Assembly: GCA_963210315.1 (NCBI GenBank)
Contig: OY723259.1
Coordinates: 2,046,001 to 2,110,000, forward strand
Length of the DNA: 64,000 nucleotides
Origin: Rhynchopus euleeides
Taxonomy: Eukaryota > Euglenozoa > Diplonemea > Diplonemida > Diplonemidae
Direction of reading: 5' to 3'
Shown: positions 11,640 through 21,900 of the stretch, piece by piece
Numbering within the stretch: the stretch's first letter is position 1
Layout of the letters: every line of letters starts with the position of its first letter
Notes under the pieces: model-generated
The model's database searches: none
The model's input: the letters and a program-made list of their open reading frames with translations, nothing else
Told to the model about the DNA's origin: nothing
Position numbers and translations under genes: made by a program

Positions 11640-12803
11640 GAGCGCATAAAAAAAAATGAGCCGCCTCACAATATTGGTGACCCTCCACCATCTTCCCAGC
11701 ACAACTGGAGAGCCACCCACTCTGCTGCAGTTTGCCGAAGCTAGTACCTGGCGCAATAACCCAGCGCGTTCACTCCATCGACCTGTACAAGAAGCAGCCC
11801 AGCCAGTGGCACAAGCCCAGGCCGAAGGGGGATGACGTTCTCTCGGGGGACCCGAGGGAACAGAGAGGTAACAGAGCGGGATATCCGTGGGATGTCCCTC
11901 GCTGTTACTCTCGTGTCTTCTGCAGGGTTCCACCTTGGCGTAGGATATCCAACGCGAGAAGCAACATCCCGTAGGTTATCCCATAGGATATCCTACCCAA
12001 GTTCTGGGAATCGAACCACCACCTACTAAGTAAAATTTTCACGCCCGAATACGCAGGCTCCATGACAGCACATGGCGGACAACCCAGAATCGAGCGCGGT
12101 GGGAGCCTCGCCCGGATGTACTTTGCACAGAGGAGGGGCGACCCGTCTGGGATGTCGACTGCCGCAGTCACGGTGTCGACGACACGCAGCACCTGAGCGG
12201 GTTTTGAACCCGGGACCGTCAATTATCAGGCAGGACGTCAGGCCTTGGGGGGGGCGCCGACCCGGGCATGCCTGAGGACTTCCCGACAATACCGTTGAGC
12301 GGAAGTTGGGGCGGGAAGCTGAGACGGGCAAATCTTGCGCTTCTGCTGAGCCCTATTTCTGGCCCACTTCTTGTACCCGTGCCTGCTGTACCAGGTGCCT
12401 GTTCCAGTCATCTGCCTCCCAGAGGACGCATCTGAGAGACTCTCGTCTTTCGTCCCTGTGCCACATGCTCACAGGTGAGCACCACACCCAGTATCAAGAA
12501 GACGATCAATCATGGAGGCATGGAGAAGGCGCATGACACAGTGAGCTGGACGCCAACAATAGTCACACTGTTCACAGCACAGCCACAGGGACAAGGTGCC
12601 AAGGGGCCAATTTTTTCGCGCGAAGCGCTTTTTTACCCCTTTTTTTCGCGCGAAATGCGTTTTTTTTCGCGCGAAGCGCTTTTTTTTCCGCGCGAAATCC
12701 TTTTTTTTTCCGCGCGAACCCCCTTTTTTTTACGCGCTCGCGCAGGGGTCCGGGGGGTTCGCGCGTAGCCAAAAAGCTTCGCGCGAAGGGAAACTATGAT
12801 AAA

Positions 12804-13418
12804 GGTGTCAAAAGCGGGTCTGCGCTGGTAGCCTAACTCTCGCAGCGCCGGGATTGCCGATGCCAAAACAAATGCAATACGCCCCCAGTGGTGTCGTGAA
12901 CAGGTCTGCTGGCACTCAGGGAGGATCGTGGAGTATCCAAGACCTCTCTGGTTGCTCGTGATGGTGGCGAGTTGGCACCGCGCAAAGCAAAGCAAAGCAA
13001 AATCCAAAAATGGCAGTCGGTTGGGTTGGGCTGCACCCCCGGATGTGAGAAAGCCCTGGACCCCCCCCTCCCCTCCCCCCCCCCCCCCCCACCCGCACCC
13101 CCATCCCGCGCCGCTTCAGGTTAAATACAGTGTGGACCTTGCCAATGTCCACTCAACTCTGACATCCCTTTCACCACCACATCTTCGCAGGGACAGGTCC
13201 GCATTCCGGAGCCCCCTTCCCCTCCCCACATAGACAGACGCACACGCCTTTTCTGCCACGACACACCGGCCGAGCGTATCCCGGGATCCCCTCGGGATTA
13301 TCCAACCCACCGCTCCCCTCCCACCCCCACCCCCACACTCCTTCCGCGTTTATTGGAGCCAACGGGAAGAGGGGAAGAGAAGGCTGTGCCTCATAACCTT
13401 TCCGCTCTCTCGCTCCTG
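12804..13418. other. Gene-free flank upstream of the discoidin-like gene
   Basis: Holds AGCAAAGCAAAGCAAA (12976-12999) and C-rich runs at 13057-13092. Pyrimidine-rich sequence at 13370-13425 ends in CAG and may be a splice acceptor for the next gene. No other signal. Confidence 0.5.
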
Positions 13419-14093
13419 ATGCCAGGCGCATGGCAGCGTAAGGCAGCCCGGGTTCCAAGGGCGCCTGGCTCCCTCTCTGCGGTGCTGTGGGTGGCTGCGG
13501 CTGCAGTCATCACACCTCCTGTGGGTTGCTCGGGCCGATCCCTGCCGTTGCCGGACGCGGCTGGGCTCGCTGTGGGGGGGCACAGCTCCTCGGTGCTCGA
13601 TGCGCATCTCCCGGTGACGCGGAGGCGGTACGGCGCTGGGAGGGCTTTCGATGGGGACACCGGACACACCTGGTGGGTTGCACACCCGAGTGACGCAGCA
13701 CCCTGGTTGCTGTACCGCTTCCCGTCTGATCGCAATGTGACAGGCTACTCTGTTGCCTACCCCGGCGACCTGGATGGGGTCAGCGGCTGCAGTGGGGCAC
13801 CGCTGTCGTGGGCCCTGATGTGCTACGTGCAGACTGCATCCCCGCAGCCCTCTGGCGGCAGCGGCAGTGCGGCGGACCCCAGCGTGCCAGGTTTCTGGCA
13901 CCCTGTGCACACACAGAGGGGCATGTCAGAGGCGGAGTGGCTGCGGTATGGCAAGCGGGGTAGCCGCTCGCCCCGCGTAGCCTCCTTCAAGCTCCCCCAT
14001 GCCATCTCCGGCACGCCCTGCCTGGCATGCGCGCTGCAGGTCATCGGGAGGAACTCCAACCAGACCCTCATATCGGAGCTCGAGCTGCGCTGA
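13419..14093 (+). CDS. F5/8 type C (discoidin)-like, probably secreted protein
   Basis: About 224 residues from the first in-frame ATG. A basic N-terminus is followed by a hydrophobic run (residues about 19-37, SAVLWVAAAAV) that could be a signal peptide or anchor. The rest resembles a discoidin/F5-8C beta-sandwich: AFDGDTGHTWW (calcium/ligand loop), WLLYRFPSDRNVTGYSV, LSWALMCYV, then the usual closing strand ISELELR at the very C-terminus. Such domains bind carbohydrate or lipid head groups outside the cell. The start is uncertain: a pyrimidine tract and CAG end at 13425, just after this ATG, so this could be the last exon of a longer gene or a trans-spliced start. A run of G follows the stop at about 14180. 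Confidence 0.6.
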   Translation: MPGAWQRKAARVPRAPGSLSAVLWVAAAAVITPPVGCSGRSLPLPDAAGLAVGGHSSSVLDAHLPVTRRRYGAGRAFDGDTGHTWWVAHPSDAAPWLLYRFPSDRNVTGYSVAYPGDLDGVSGCSGAPLSWALMCYVQTASPQPSGGSGSAADPSVPGFWHPVHTQRGMSEAEWLRYGKRGSRSPRVASFKLPHAISGTPCLACALQVIGRNSNQTLISELELR

Positions 14094-14765
14094 GCTGACA
14101 CGGACGGGGTGTTTTCCCTGCCTGTTGGGGGTGGGTGGTGTGGGGTGGAGGCTGTCCTGTGGTGTGTGCGACATGACAGGACGGAGCGTGGATGGGGGGG
14201 GGGGGAGGGAGGGGGGCCCCTTCACTGCTGGAGAGGCTGCATGAATCATAACGCCTCTTTTCAGGTCGGTGAAATGAAAGGGGTCGCAATGGGGGGGGGG
14301 GGGAAGGGGGTATGGGTGTGTGTGTTCTGACTTCTTATATTTCTAGCCCCTCTCTGCTTCTTTGCTGCCGGGTCTTTTTTGCAATACCCGCCCCGCCCCT
14401 CAACTTCACACAACGTCCTCAGATCGGGCGTGGTGGTGTGTGCGGAGAGTGTCTGCGACAGAAGAACCGTGATGCTGTCACGTTTTTTTCTGAGGAAACA
14501 CACTTTACTGCATCTCCAAGCATTTGGCTTGATATTACCAAGGCTTGGGTCAGCCCGATGATAGACCGACCTCGTGTGTGTCTGGAGGGAGCGGAAGGGA
14601 AGACCACGGCCATCGAGGGTGCTTTGCACCAGGAATCAAGAAAACAAACAGTGGTGTATAGGACTTCGCATGTCTTTCTCCGATCAACGAACGTGGTGGG
14701 TGTTGGCCGTGCTGCAACGCGTTGCCAATAATTGAAAACAACGAAGTTAAAACCCGCCCCCCCCC
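14094..14765. other. 3' flank with G runs; no gene seen
   Basis: G-rich runs at 14182-14215 and 14291-14310, then unremarkable sequence leading to a C10 tract (14756-14765) that is the target of the next element. Confidence 0.5.
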
Positions 14766-15373
14766 CAGTGTTGGCAGGGTGTATTTTTCCTTTGTATTTT
14801 TCAGTGTATTTTTCGGTGTATTTTTCGTATTTTTCGTATTTTTCCCAGGGGGGAAAAATACGAAAAATACAGGGAAAAATACACTGTACTACAGTAGGGC
14901 GCACTGAAGATCTGCTGCACACTGTCTCGGGAGCGGTGCAGAGTCCAGGCGCAGCGGGGCTGTCTGCACCAATCCTCGCCACCACAGCGGCACGCCCCTG
15001 CCGCACACCTCGGGTGCGGGAGTGCCATCACTCCGGTGTCATTGCACTGCACCGCTGTTCAGGTTCCACTGGACTGCCGGCTTCCTGCATGAGCAAGGCT
15101 CACTTTACAGAGACAGGCGCAACAAATGAAACCCGTGTCTACTTCCAGCGCGGGGTCACCGAAACAGCGGGTTCAGCTTTTAGGGATTTTTTGCGGTCGG
15201 GTTTTCATGATCCGCAGCACATGAAGACTCAACGTCATCATGGGCAGTGTATCAGGCGCTGGAGGCTCGCTTTCATCGAAGCGCGCCTCATCATGTCCCA
15301 ACTGAACGACCATCCCCGCTGATGTGATACAGCACCAACCGGTGTGGGGACTAGCCTTCGATTACTTTTAGAT

Positions 15374-15450
15374 TTTCACTGCCGTGGCCTCGGGCTCCGC
15401 GCCCCAGACCCCCTGTCGTGTGCCTGTCTCGTGACCAAGTCCTTGAGCGT
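15374..15450 (+). repeat. Single G/C hairpin cassette copy
   Basis: Starts TTCACTGCCGTGGCCTC and continues to CCCCAGACCCCCTG, then TGTGCCTGTC and CCAAGTCCTTGAGCGTCC. The central GGGGGGC stem is degenerate here. It is an older-looking copy of the cassette seen at 37.2, 42.1 and 58.3 kb. Confidence 0.7.
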
Positions 15451-15889
15451 CCGCGACTGTTCATCGCACCCATTCATACCCAGAAATGCAAGCGATTCCT
15501 CGGACGTTATGTCAGAGCTGGACTCTTTCATAGACACCAGCTCCGACATGAGGCTCTTCGGGCGTTTCGCCCGCGGGACTTCATCGCAGCCGAGCTGTGC
15601 TGACGTTCCTGAACACTGCGTGCTGGCAAAGTTCTCCTCGGGCTTGCAGGTTTGCAAGTACTCAAAGGCAATCCAAGATCCCCTGAATACAGAGTTATTG
15701 GTCCAGCAGGGCGACCTGAGGAAGCAACATCCGATGCCTCTCGAAGTGCAATTCGACAGGACTCGTCAGTTCTGCTGGGGGAAAACGTTCTGTGGCCGTG
15801 CATTGGACCCTGGTTGCACCATACCACGTCTTTTTGTGGTTTGCCCGACCCCCAGCGAGGCCACTGGTTGAGACGCCTGCAGCGTACTT

Positions 15890-16140
15890 TTCATGTATTT
15901 TTCATGTATTTTTCATGTATTTTTCATGTATTTTTCATGTATTTTTCATGTATTTTTCATGTATTTTTCATGTATTTTTCATGTATTTTTCATGTATTTT
16001 TCATGTATTTTTCATGTATTTTTCATGTATTTTTCATGTATTTTTCATGTATTTTTCATGTATTTTTCATGTATTTTTCATGTATTTTTCATGTATTTTT
16101 CATGTATTTTTCATGTATTTTTCATGTATTTTTCGTGTAT
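15890..16140. repeat. 11-bp tandem repeat GTATTTTTCAT, about 22 copies
   Basis: Nearly perfect head-to-tail copies, consistent with recent slippage or unequal exchange. It lies in the right subterminal zone of the 14766-16212 element, whose left end has the same GTATTTTTC motif. The Tyr/Phe/Cys-rich frames across it are artefacts. Confidence 0.95.
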
Positions 16141-16244
16141 TTTTCGAAAAATACATGTATTTTTCGACGGTCTGTATTTTTCCCGCCAGACCCCTGTATT
16201 TATCCAACACTGCCCCCCCCCCCCCCCCCCCTGAAACACTTCTA

Positions 16245-18192
16245 CACGGTGGACTCCCACAGGCCAAAGTGGGTGTCTGAAAGAGGGTGAATAGTTTGGC
16301 GGAATTAGTGGGTGTCTGGCACCCTCTGGGCGGGTGTCTGGCACCCACTAGTGGGTGTCTAGCACCCTCTTTTTACCACCAAAGCGGGTGTCTGGCACCC
16401 TCTTTTCACCACCAAATTACTGGGGATTCCCTGTAATTCTGGGTGGAAATCATGTCAGGTCAACCTGGGACCTGCTGATTTCGACTGGAGTCATCTCAGA
16501 CCTGTGGGGTTCAGTCAATTTCAGATTCAGACCTGCTGATCCAGAACTGCACCCTCTCCTTCCACACCAATTGTATCCACTGCTCATGGGTCCGAGTGAC
16601 GACGATAGCAATGACGATGGCTCCATAGCAAAGATGGCTACCACTGTCAAAGCTCATCTGGAACAGAAACTGTCCCAGATGGAAGTCTCCTGTATAAATA
16701 CAGGGTTCGGGGTTACCACGAGTGTAACGCAGATACGTGCAGGTGTGTCAAGAGAGTGTGCAGCTCACAGCAGTTCCGCATCCTTGATTGCTGAACTCCA
16801 CAGTCCTAGGACGACGAAGAGGACGACGAGGGTCGACGCAGGCTTATCTTACGCTGCGGCAGGGGTGGACTTCCACCCCGGGGGCAGGTTGAACAGGTTG
16901 TGTGGTTCCACTGATCAACATATAGGTCGGCCTGTCTGATAAGACTCAGCCACCCTGCGGGTCAATTGTTTCCAAAAGGGTGCCTATTTGACCAAAAGGC
17001 AAATTTTCCTCCCGCCATGCTCCCGTACCACAGAGGCTGTTGTGTTTGCCTCTGTGTATGCGTACGTTTTGCGATGACGGGGTGTGGAACCTGGCGTAGA
17101 CCGAGCTACAACCAGGAACCAACGGCCCAACTCGGCGCCGTGGGTCAATTTTTGTGAAAAGGCCTTGACCAGAGGCATCCCCCTAACACTAAATTTGCTC
17201 TGTTTCATCCTGAACCGACCAACCAGGCACCGTGAGGAGGCATCAGAGCCCCTCGTGGACAGCCGCAGCACCCTTCCTTTACTAACGTCAGGTTCACCAC
17301 TAGCACGAAGCATCACTGTTTTACGTCAGGTATGGCAAATGCCCACCCAAGGAAGTCGAGGAGTTTGAGCCGTTGGAAGTTACCAGAGGGACAAGCAAGA
17401 GGGATCTGCAAAGCAGTGATGTCTGTTGTACCCTTGGACCACATTAAACTCAAACTGAACCCTCAGTCGTCCTTGATCGCCCGACAAGGTTCCTTTCAGC
17501 TTTCTAACAGATGGGTACCGCAACTGTCCAACTATCTACAGACTCACATCCCAGAAGGTGCAGTCCAGGTTCCACAGAGCAAATTAAATGTTAGCATTTC
17601 TGCACAACTACCGGTACGCAAATCGCAGCGGCGGTGGAAGTGACTGACTCGAAAACGGCGAGGTATCAGTCTTGACGCTGGAAAATTCCGTTCGGAAATA
17701 CCAAACACATCCACAGAAAGTGGAAGGAATGGGCGCCAAGATGATGCGAACGATTTTTGGGGGGGGAGGGGGGGGACTGCCCTGTATTGTGATACCCGTG
17801 AGGGTAACTAAATACAGGGCAGGGAGGCACAGGCGCACACACAAAGGCAACAAGCAAATGACAAGTGGCAGGGGCTGGGGTCTGGGGCCTCCTCATCATC
17901 CCTCCCCCTCTTCTCTCTAATACCGGGATACCCCGGCCAGGATCCCAGGATATGCCCCTGATCCAGCCAGATTTTCACCTCGAGAATATAGTATAGTAGC
18001 GTAGCGGGTGTCTGACACCCACTAGCGGGTGTCAGACACCCACTAGTGGGTGCCAGACACCCGCTAGTGGGTGTCTGACACCCGCTTAGACACCCACTAG
18101 TGGGTGCCGAGACACCCACTAGCGGGTGCCAGGACACCCGCTAATTTTCCAAACTGCAAAGTGGGTGTCTGACCGGGCGGGAGTCCACCGTG
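16245..18192. mobile_element. CACTA-like element with GACACCCACTAGTGGGTGTC arrays
   Basis: The ends are CACGGTGGACTCC (16245-16257) and its inverse (18180-18192), with TA on both sides as a 2-bp duplication. CAC-starting ends, 2-3 bp duplications and many subterminal copies of a short motif are the CACTA (EnSpm) pattern. The motif is a 20-bp palindrome of the form GACACCC..GGGTGTC, clustered at 16265-16400 and 18000-18175. No intact transposase: the 16355-16939 frame has no recognisable domain. The terminus is identical to that of the 40665-43668 element. Confidence 0.7.
17778..17821. repeat. Hairpin inside the CACTA-like element
   Basis: TGCCCTGTATT (17778-17788) pairs with AATACAGGGCA (17811-17821), and ACCC/GGGT pair within the loop. 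It directly follows a G-rich run. No role can be assigned. Confidence 0.7.
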
Positions 18193-18946
18193 TATTGAGA
18201 CAACTGCTTCTATTTCACTACCCCCCCCCCCCCTGAAACATACGCCTTACTGCCCTGGGAGGACGGGCCTCGGTAGGAAGACCGGTAAGAACTGAAGTGG
18301 CACTTATTCAGTGGAGATGATGTGTTTGAAACCCAGACTTTCTCTGGTGCCTGGCAAGGGCGAACCCATTCCTCGCCAAAAAAAAACACACACCACCGTC
18401 GATCGCGCTGTCTTCTTTATGTTCTTTTGGAATTGTTCTCGATCTTTTCGCCCTGCCCATCAACAATCTGGCATACGGGTGGTAATACATCCAGAGCCCC
18501 CCCCTGCTGCGGCCTGCCCCCTGAGTGCCTCAGTAACCCCCCTACCCAGTATGTTAGCCATTCTGGATCCTAACCGAAAAATGCATTTCCTTTCCCCCCA
18601 CCCTTCTTCCCCGCCCCCACACCCCGGAGCAGGCCCTGGGTCGCGGGACAGCGATGCACGCCCCAGCAGCTGCGCTCGGGGGATTTTTTCCATCCGTTAA
18701 AAGGGTTATCACATCGTAAGGTACTCGCTGCCGAAATGGCGCGGTTTCCTTTGGTGTATTCTCCTATTTTGAGGGACTTTACCGAAAAATGTTGCCGGTA
18801 ACTTTCCTTATATCCGTGGAGTGCCATTGTATTGGTGTTGCCCCCTTGGCATTGAATTGTACGGCGGGAGAGGTGTGCGTGTGTGTAGTGATAGTGGTTT
18901 TAAGTGGGTAACCCTGCGCGGATCTGTGCCCACTCCCCGCCCACCC
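18193..18946. other. Flank downstream of the LINE ORF2 (possible 3' UTR)
   Basis: Read on the - strand, this follows the ORF2 stop. No poly-A tail, tandem tail repeat or target duplication is obvious, so the 3' end of the LINE cannot be placed. A C13 run lies at 18221-18233. Confidence 0.4.
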
Positions 18947-21900
18947 CTACGTCACAGCGGATGCCCCACTCGGGTTAGAGTGTGGGGCCAACTCAGTGCC
19001 ACTCCGAGGAGGGCGTGAGGCATAGCCAGCGTGGTGCGTGCCGCAACAGTGTGTGAGTGATTTCGCACTGCTGTGGCAGTCCCCGCACCGGCCCATGCGA
19101 TGCGTCTTGCAAAATTCCATGGTGACTTGCAAGCCGTCGTTCTTCCCGTGGTGGTCCCGGCAGCAGTCCTCTTCCGAGAGGCGCCGGCGCCGGCAGTCCA
19201 CGCAGCGGGGTTTCCAGTGCAGAGCGCAGGTAAGCATCTTCGCGTTCCGTCTGGCTCCAGGGGGGGCAGTCCGGGGAGCAGCGCCCCGTCGTTCCCATGA
19301 CCGTCCTGTCCGGGCGTTGGCTTGCCGGCTGCTGGCAGTCCATTGCTGGGCCGCTTGCTGCCACCCCTCTGGGTAGTGGGGCTGCGGTGCGAAGGTTGCG
19401 GCCCACGCCATGCCGCGGGAGTGGAAGGCTGTGTCCCGCTGGTTCAAGCCCGGGCCTGCCGTGTGCGCTTGGAGGCTGCGCATCACCGACTCGGTGGCTG
19501 GGCTGAGCTGGGCTCTCCTGGACAGGCCCCCTGCCACGGTTCCCCCGATCGCGGTGAGGACAGTGGAGCTCGCAGTGTGGCCACAGTGCCATGGTTGCTT
19601 GGAAGTCTTGCGCACCACCTCGCAGAGCTGCCTCAACGAGTGAGCCTTGCCCAGGATGCTCTTCTGGAAGGCTGCGAAGTCCTGCCGCAGCTGCTCCTGC
19701 GAGGTCTCCCCCTGCCTCTCAGCCTCGTCCATGGCGGCGTTGCTGAGGGCGTCCGCATCGACGTTGAGCTCCCTTTTCACGTGCTCATACGTAAGGGTGA
19801 TCCGGGGCCCGAGGTCGGCAGCCAGCCGTGCCGTGCTGAGGAAGAGGGGGCGGAGGGATTTATCGCGGCAAACCGCTTCCCCTTTTAGGTGTCGCAGCAC
19901 CACCTGCGAGTCACCCCGCACCGTAACGTTCCCCTCAGGGGGCGGGTCGCCCCTTCTGAGCAGCCGTAGGCCCGCTCGAACCCCTTCGTACTCAGCGATG
20001 TTGTTGCTGCGTACGTTCAGCAGAGGGAGGATCTCTTCCGACACCTTGAGGCCGTCTCGGTAGAGCACCGCACCTGCACCCGCCAGGGCGAAGGGGGTGC
20101 CGTTGTCCCTTGCTCCGCCGTCGAAGTAGAGGGTGAGCCCCGGGGCTGTGTCCTCGGGGATGCGTGGGCGGGCCTCCCGCGGCCCCCTCTCAGGGGGGTC
20201 AGGTGTGTGGGGGCGGATGCGGCGCGTTTCGACTTCTGGGAGGGTGAGGCCGGTCGACAGCTCAAAGTCGACAGCCAACTCCATGAGGGTCACGGTGTGC
20301 TCCCCTCCCTGCGGCCCCCATTTCAGGCCCCGCAGCCAGTCGCAGAGGGCCACCCACAGCTCCGGGGGGCGCTTGCCCCACGTCTGTTTGACAGTGGACG
20401 GCGCCCGCACAGGGATGCAGGCCCGTTCGGGGTTGGGCGTGCACCACCCCCATGGATAGTGAAGGGTGCGGTGGTGGCGCGCGGAGCGGTCGAGCAGTCC
20501 ATCTTTCTCCTGCCGCGCCGAGAGGATTGCAATGAAGTAGCGGTGCAGCTGCGCCACTATATCCACCCTGCGTGCGAAGGATAGTGGCAGGGGCTGCCTG
20601 TCCTCCGGGATGCCGTGTCTAAAGGCGGGCGCCACCCCGCATAACGCCAAGCAAGGTGGCCAGGTTGACCGGTCCACAGCCGTAATGGGGTGGTTTTGTC
20701 GGATTGGGTCCCACGCGGAGCACTCCCACCATAGGTGCATCACCGTCTCGGGGGTGCCTGCGTTGCAGTATCGGCAGATCCCGCCCTGCCCCGTGCGCCC
20801 TCGGACAGGCACCGCCCCTGCAATGACGGAACGAAGGAGGCCCCGTTGGTATCCCGTGACCGCGGCGCCCTCTCCCTCCAGGACGCAGCGTGTGGCTTGC
20901 CCGTCGATGCCGTGCTGAGCGCCCGCAAAGTCGTCACGACGACCAGCCAGCGCCTTGGCCACCTGTGTACGTAGGGCCTGGCGGAGGTCATGAGCGAAGA
21001 TCCCCCATCCGCTCGTTGTTGCTGCGGTGGGGTCGAAGACTATGCTCCGTCCCGCTTCATCAGTGTAAGATAGGGTGGTCGCCGTGCTCCAGCTCCATCC
21101 TATCCACCGAAGGGCCGCTCGGAAAAGCGCAAAGGGGCCTGTCCCTGTAAGCCTCACTCTGCTATCCCAAGCCGTCTCAGACAGAACCCTGCAGCGGCCC
21201 CACTTCTTGACCTGCATGGCCCAGGTGGTGATCTGCCGGTAGCGGGGGGCGACGGCGGGGTCCACCCGATGTGCATGGTGGAGGACATCCAGCACAGCCT
21301 CCCGCGCCCTGCGGGGGGGTCCGGACCACAGCGCGGCGACGAAGAGCCCCCTCCATCGCCTGATGTCGGCGTCCTCCCAGCGGGTGACCAGGGCGTCGTA
21401 GTAGAGCCTGGACCCCGCTGTCATCGCTGCTGCCTGCCCCTTCCACTGCACCGGTAGGGGCAGTGCCGAGGTCCTGCGCAGGTTCTGCTCTGCGCCCTCT
21501 TTTCGGCGGGCGACGCGCTCCGATTTGGGCACCTCGGGTCCCTCGAGCGGGCGCGCATGCAGCATGGCCCCGAGGCAGTCGAAGCTATCGCGCTGTCGAA
21601 GGGGGGTAGCCGTGCCGTCCCGTGTCCGGTAGACTATCGGGGTCAACGGCTCGGGGGACGTCGAGAAGACATGTGACTTGACCTCTGCGCATATTACCAT
21701 CCCGGTATCGTGGGAGAAATCTGCAGAGTCATCCACCACTGCTTGCAAGGTCCCCGGGCTGGGGGTCACCGCGTACACATCGTCCACAAACGACAACGCC
21801 CTCGTGCCCTGCCGGTGCTCCGCCATGCGCATCCATACACCCACCAGCACGTTGATCAGCACGACGCTAATGGGGCAGCCCTGCATGATGCCGTTGGTTG

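Larger units (their letters stand above)
9846..12797. mobile_element. TIR element with TTCGCGCGAA arrays and 6-bp target duplication
   Basis: The left end CATAGTTTTCCTTCGCGCGAAG and right end CTTCGCGCGAAGGGAAACTATG are inverse with one mismatch. ATAAAG lies immediately outside both ends (9840-9845 and 12798-12803). The palindrome TTCGCGCGAA recurs in both subterminal zones (9856-10090 and about 12610-12790), alternating with A or T runs, and probably serves as a transposase binding array. A hAT is nested at 10679-11639. No ORF can be assigned to this element itself. The superfamily is unclear: 6-bp duplications occur in hAT6, Dada and a few others. Confidence 0.75.
14766..16212. mobile_element. 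hAT-like element inserted in a C tract
   Basis: The ends are CAGTGTTGG (14766-14774) and CCAACACTG (16204-16212). Eight C flank each side, consistent with an 8-bp duplication of a poly-C target, although the repeated base leaves exact borders ambiguous. GTATTTTTC motifs fill both subterminal zones: a palindrome at 14781-14890 on the left and a long tandem array on the right. The interior has one G/C hairpin cassette and no recognisable transposase. Confidence 0.65.

Noticed and set aside
12000-12240. tRNA-like B-box sequences on the - strand (near 12005 and 12205; also 10570)
   Set aside because: GGTTCGATTCC and GGTTCAAAACC occur, but no acceptor stem, anticodon arm or A box could be paired at the right distance.
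15890-16140. Frames of repeated MYFSCIFHVFF resembling a membrane protein
   Set aside because: Translation of an 11-bp tandem repeat in the subterminal part of a transposon.
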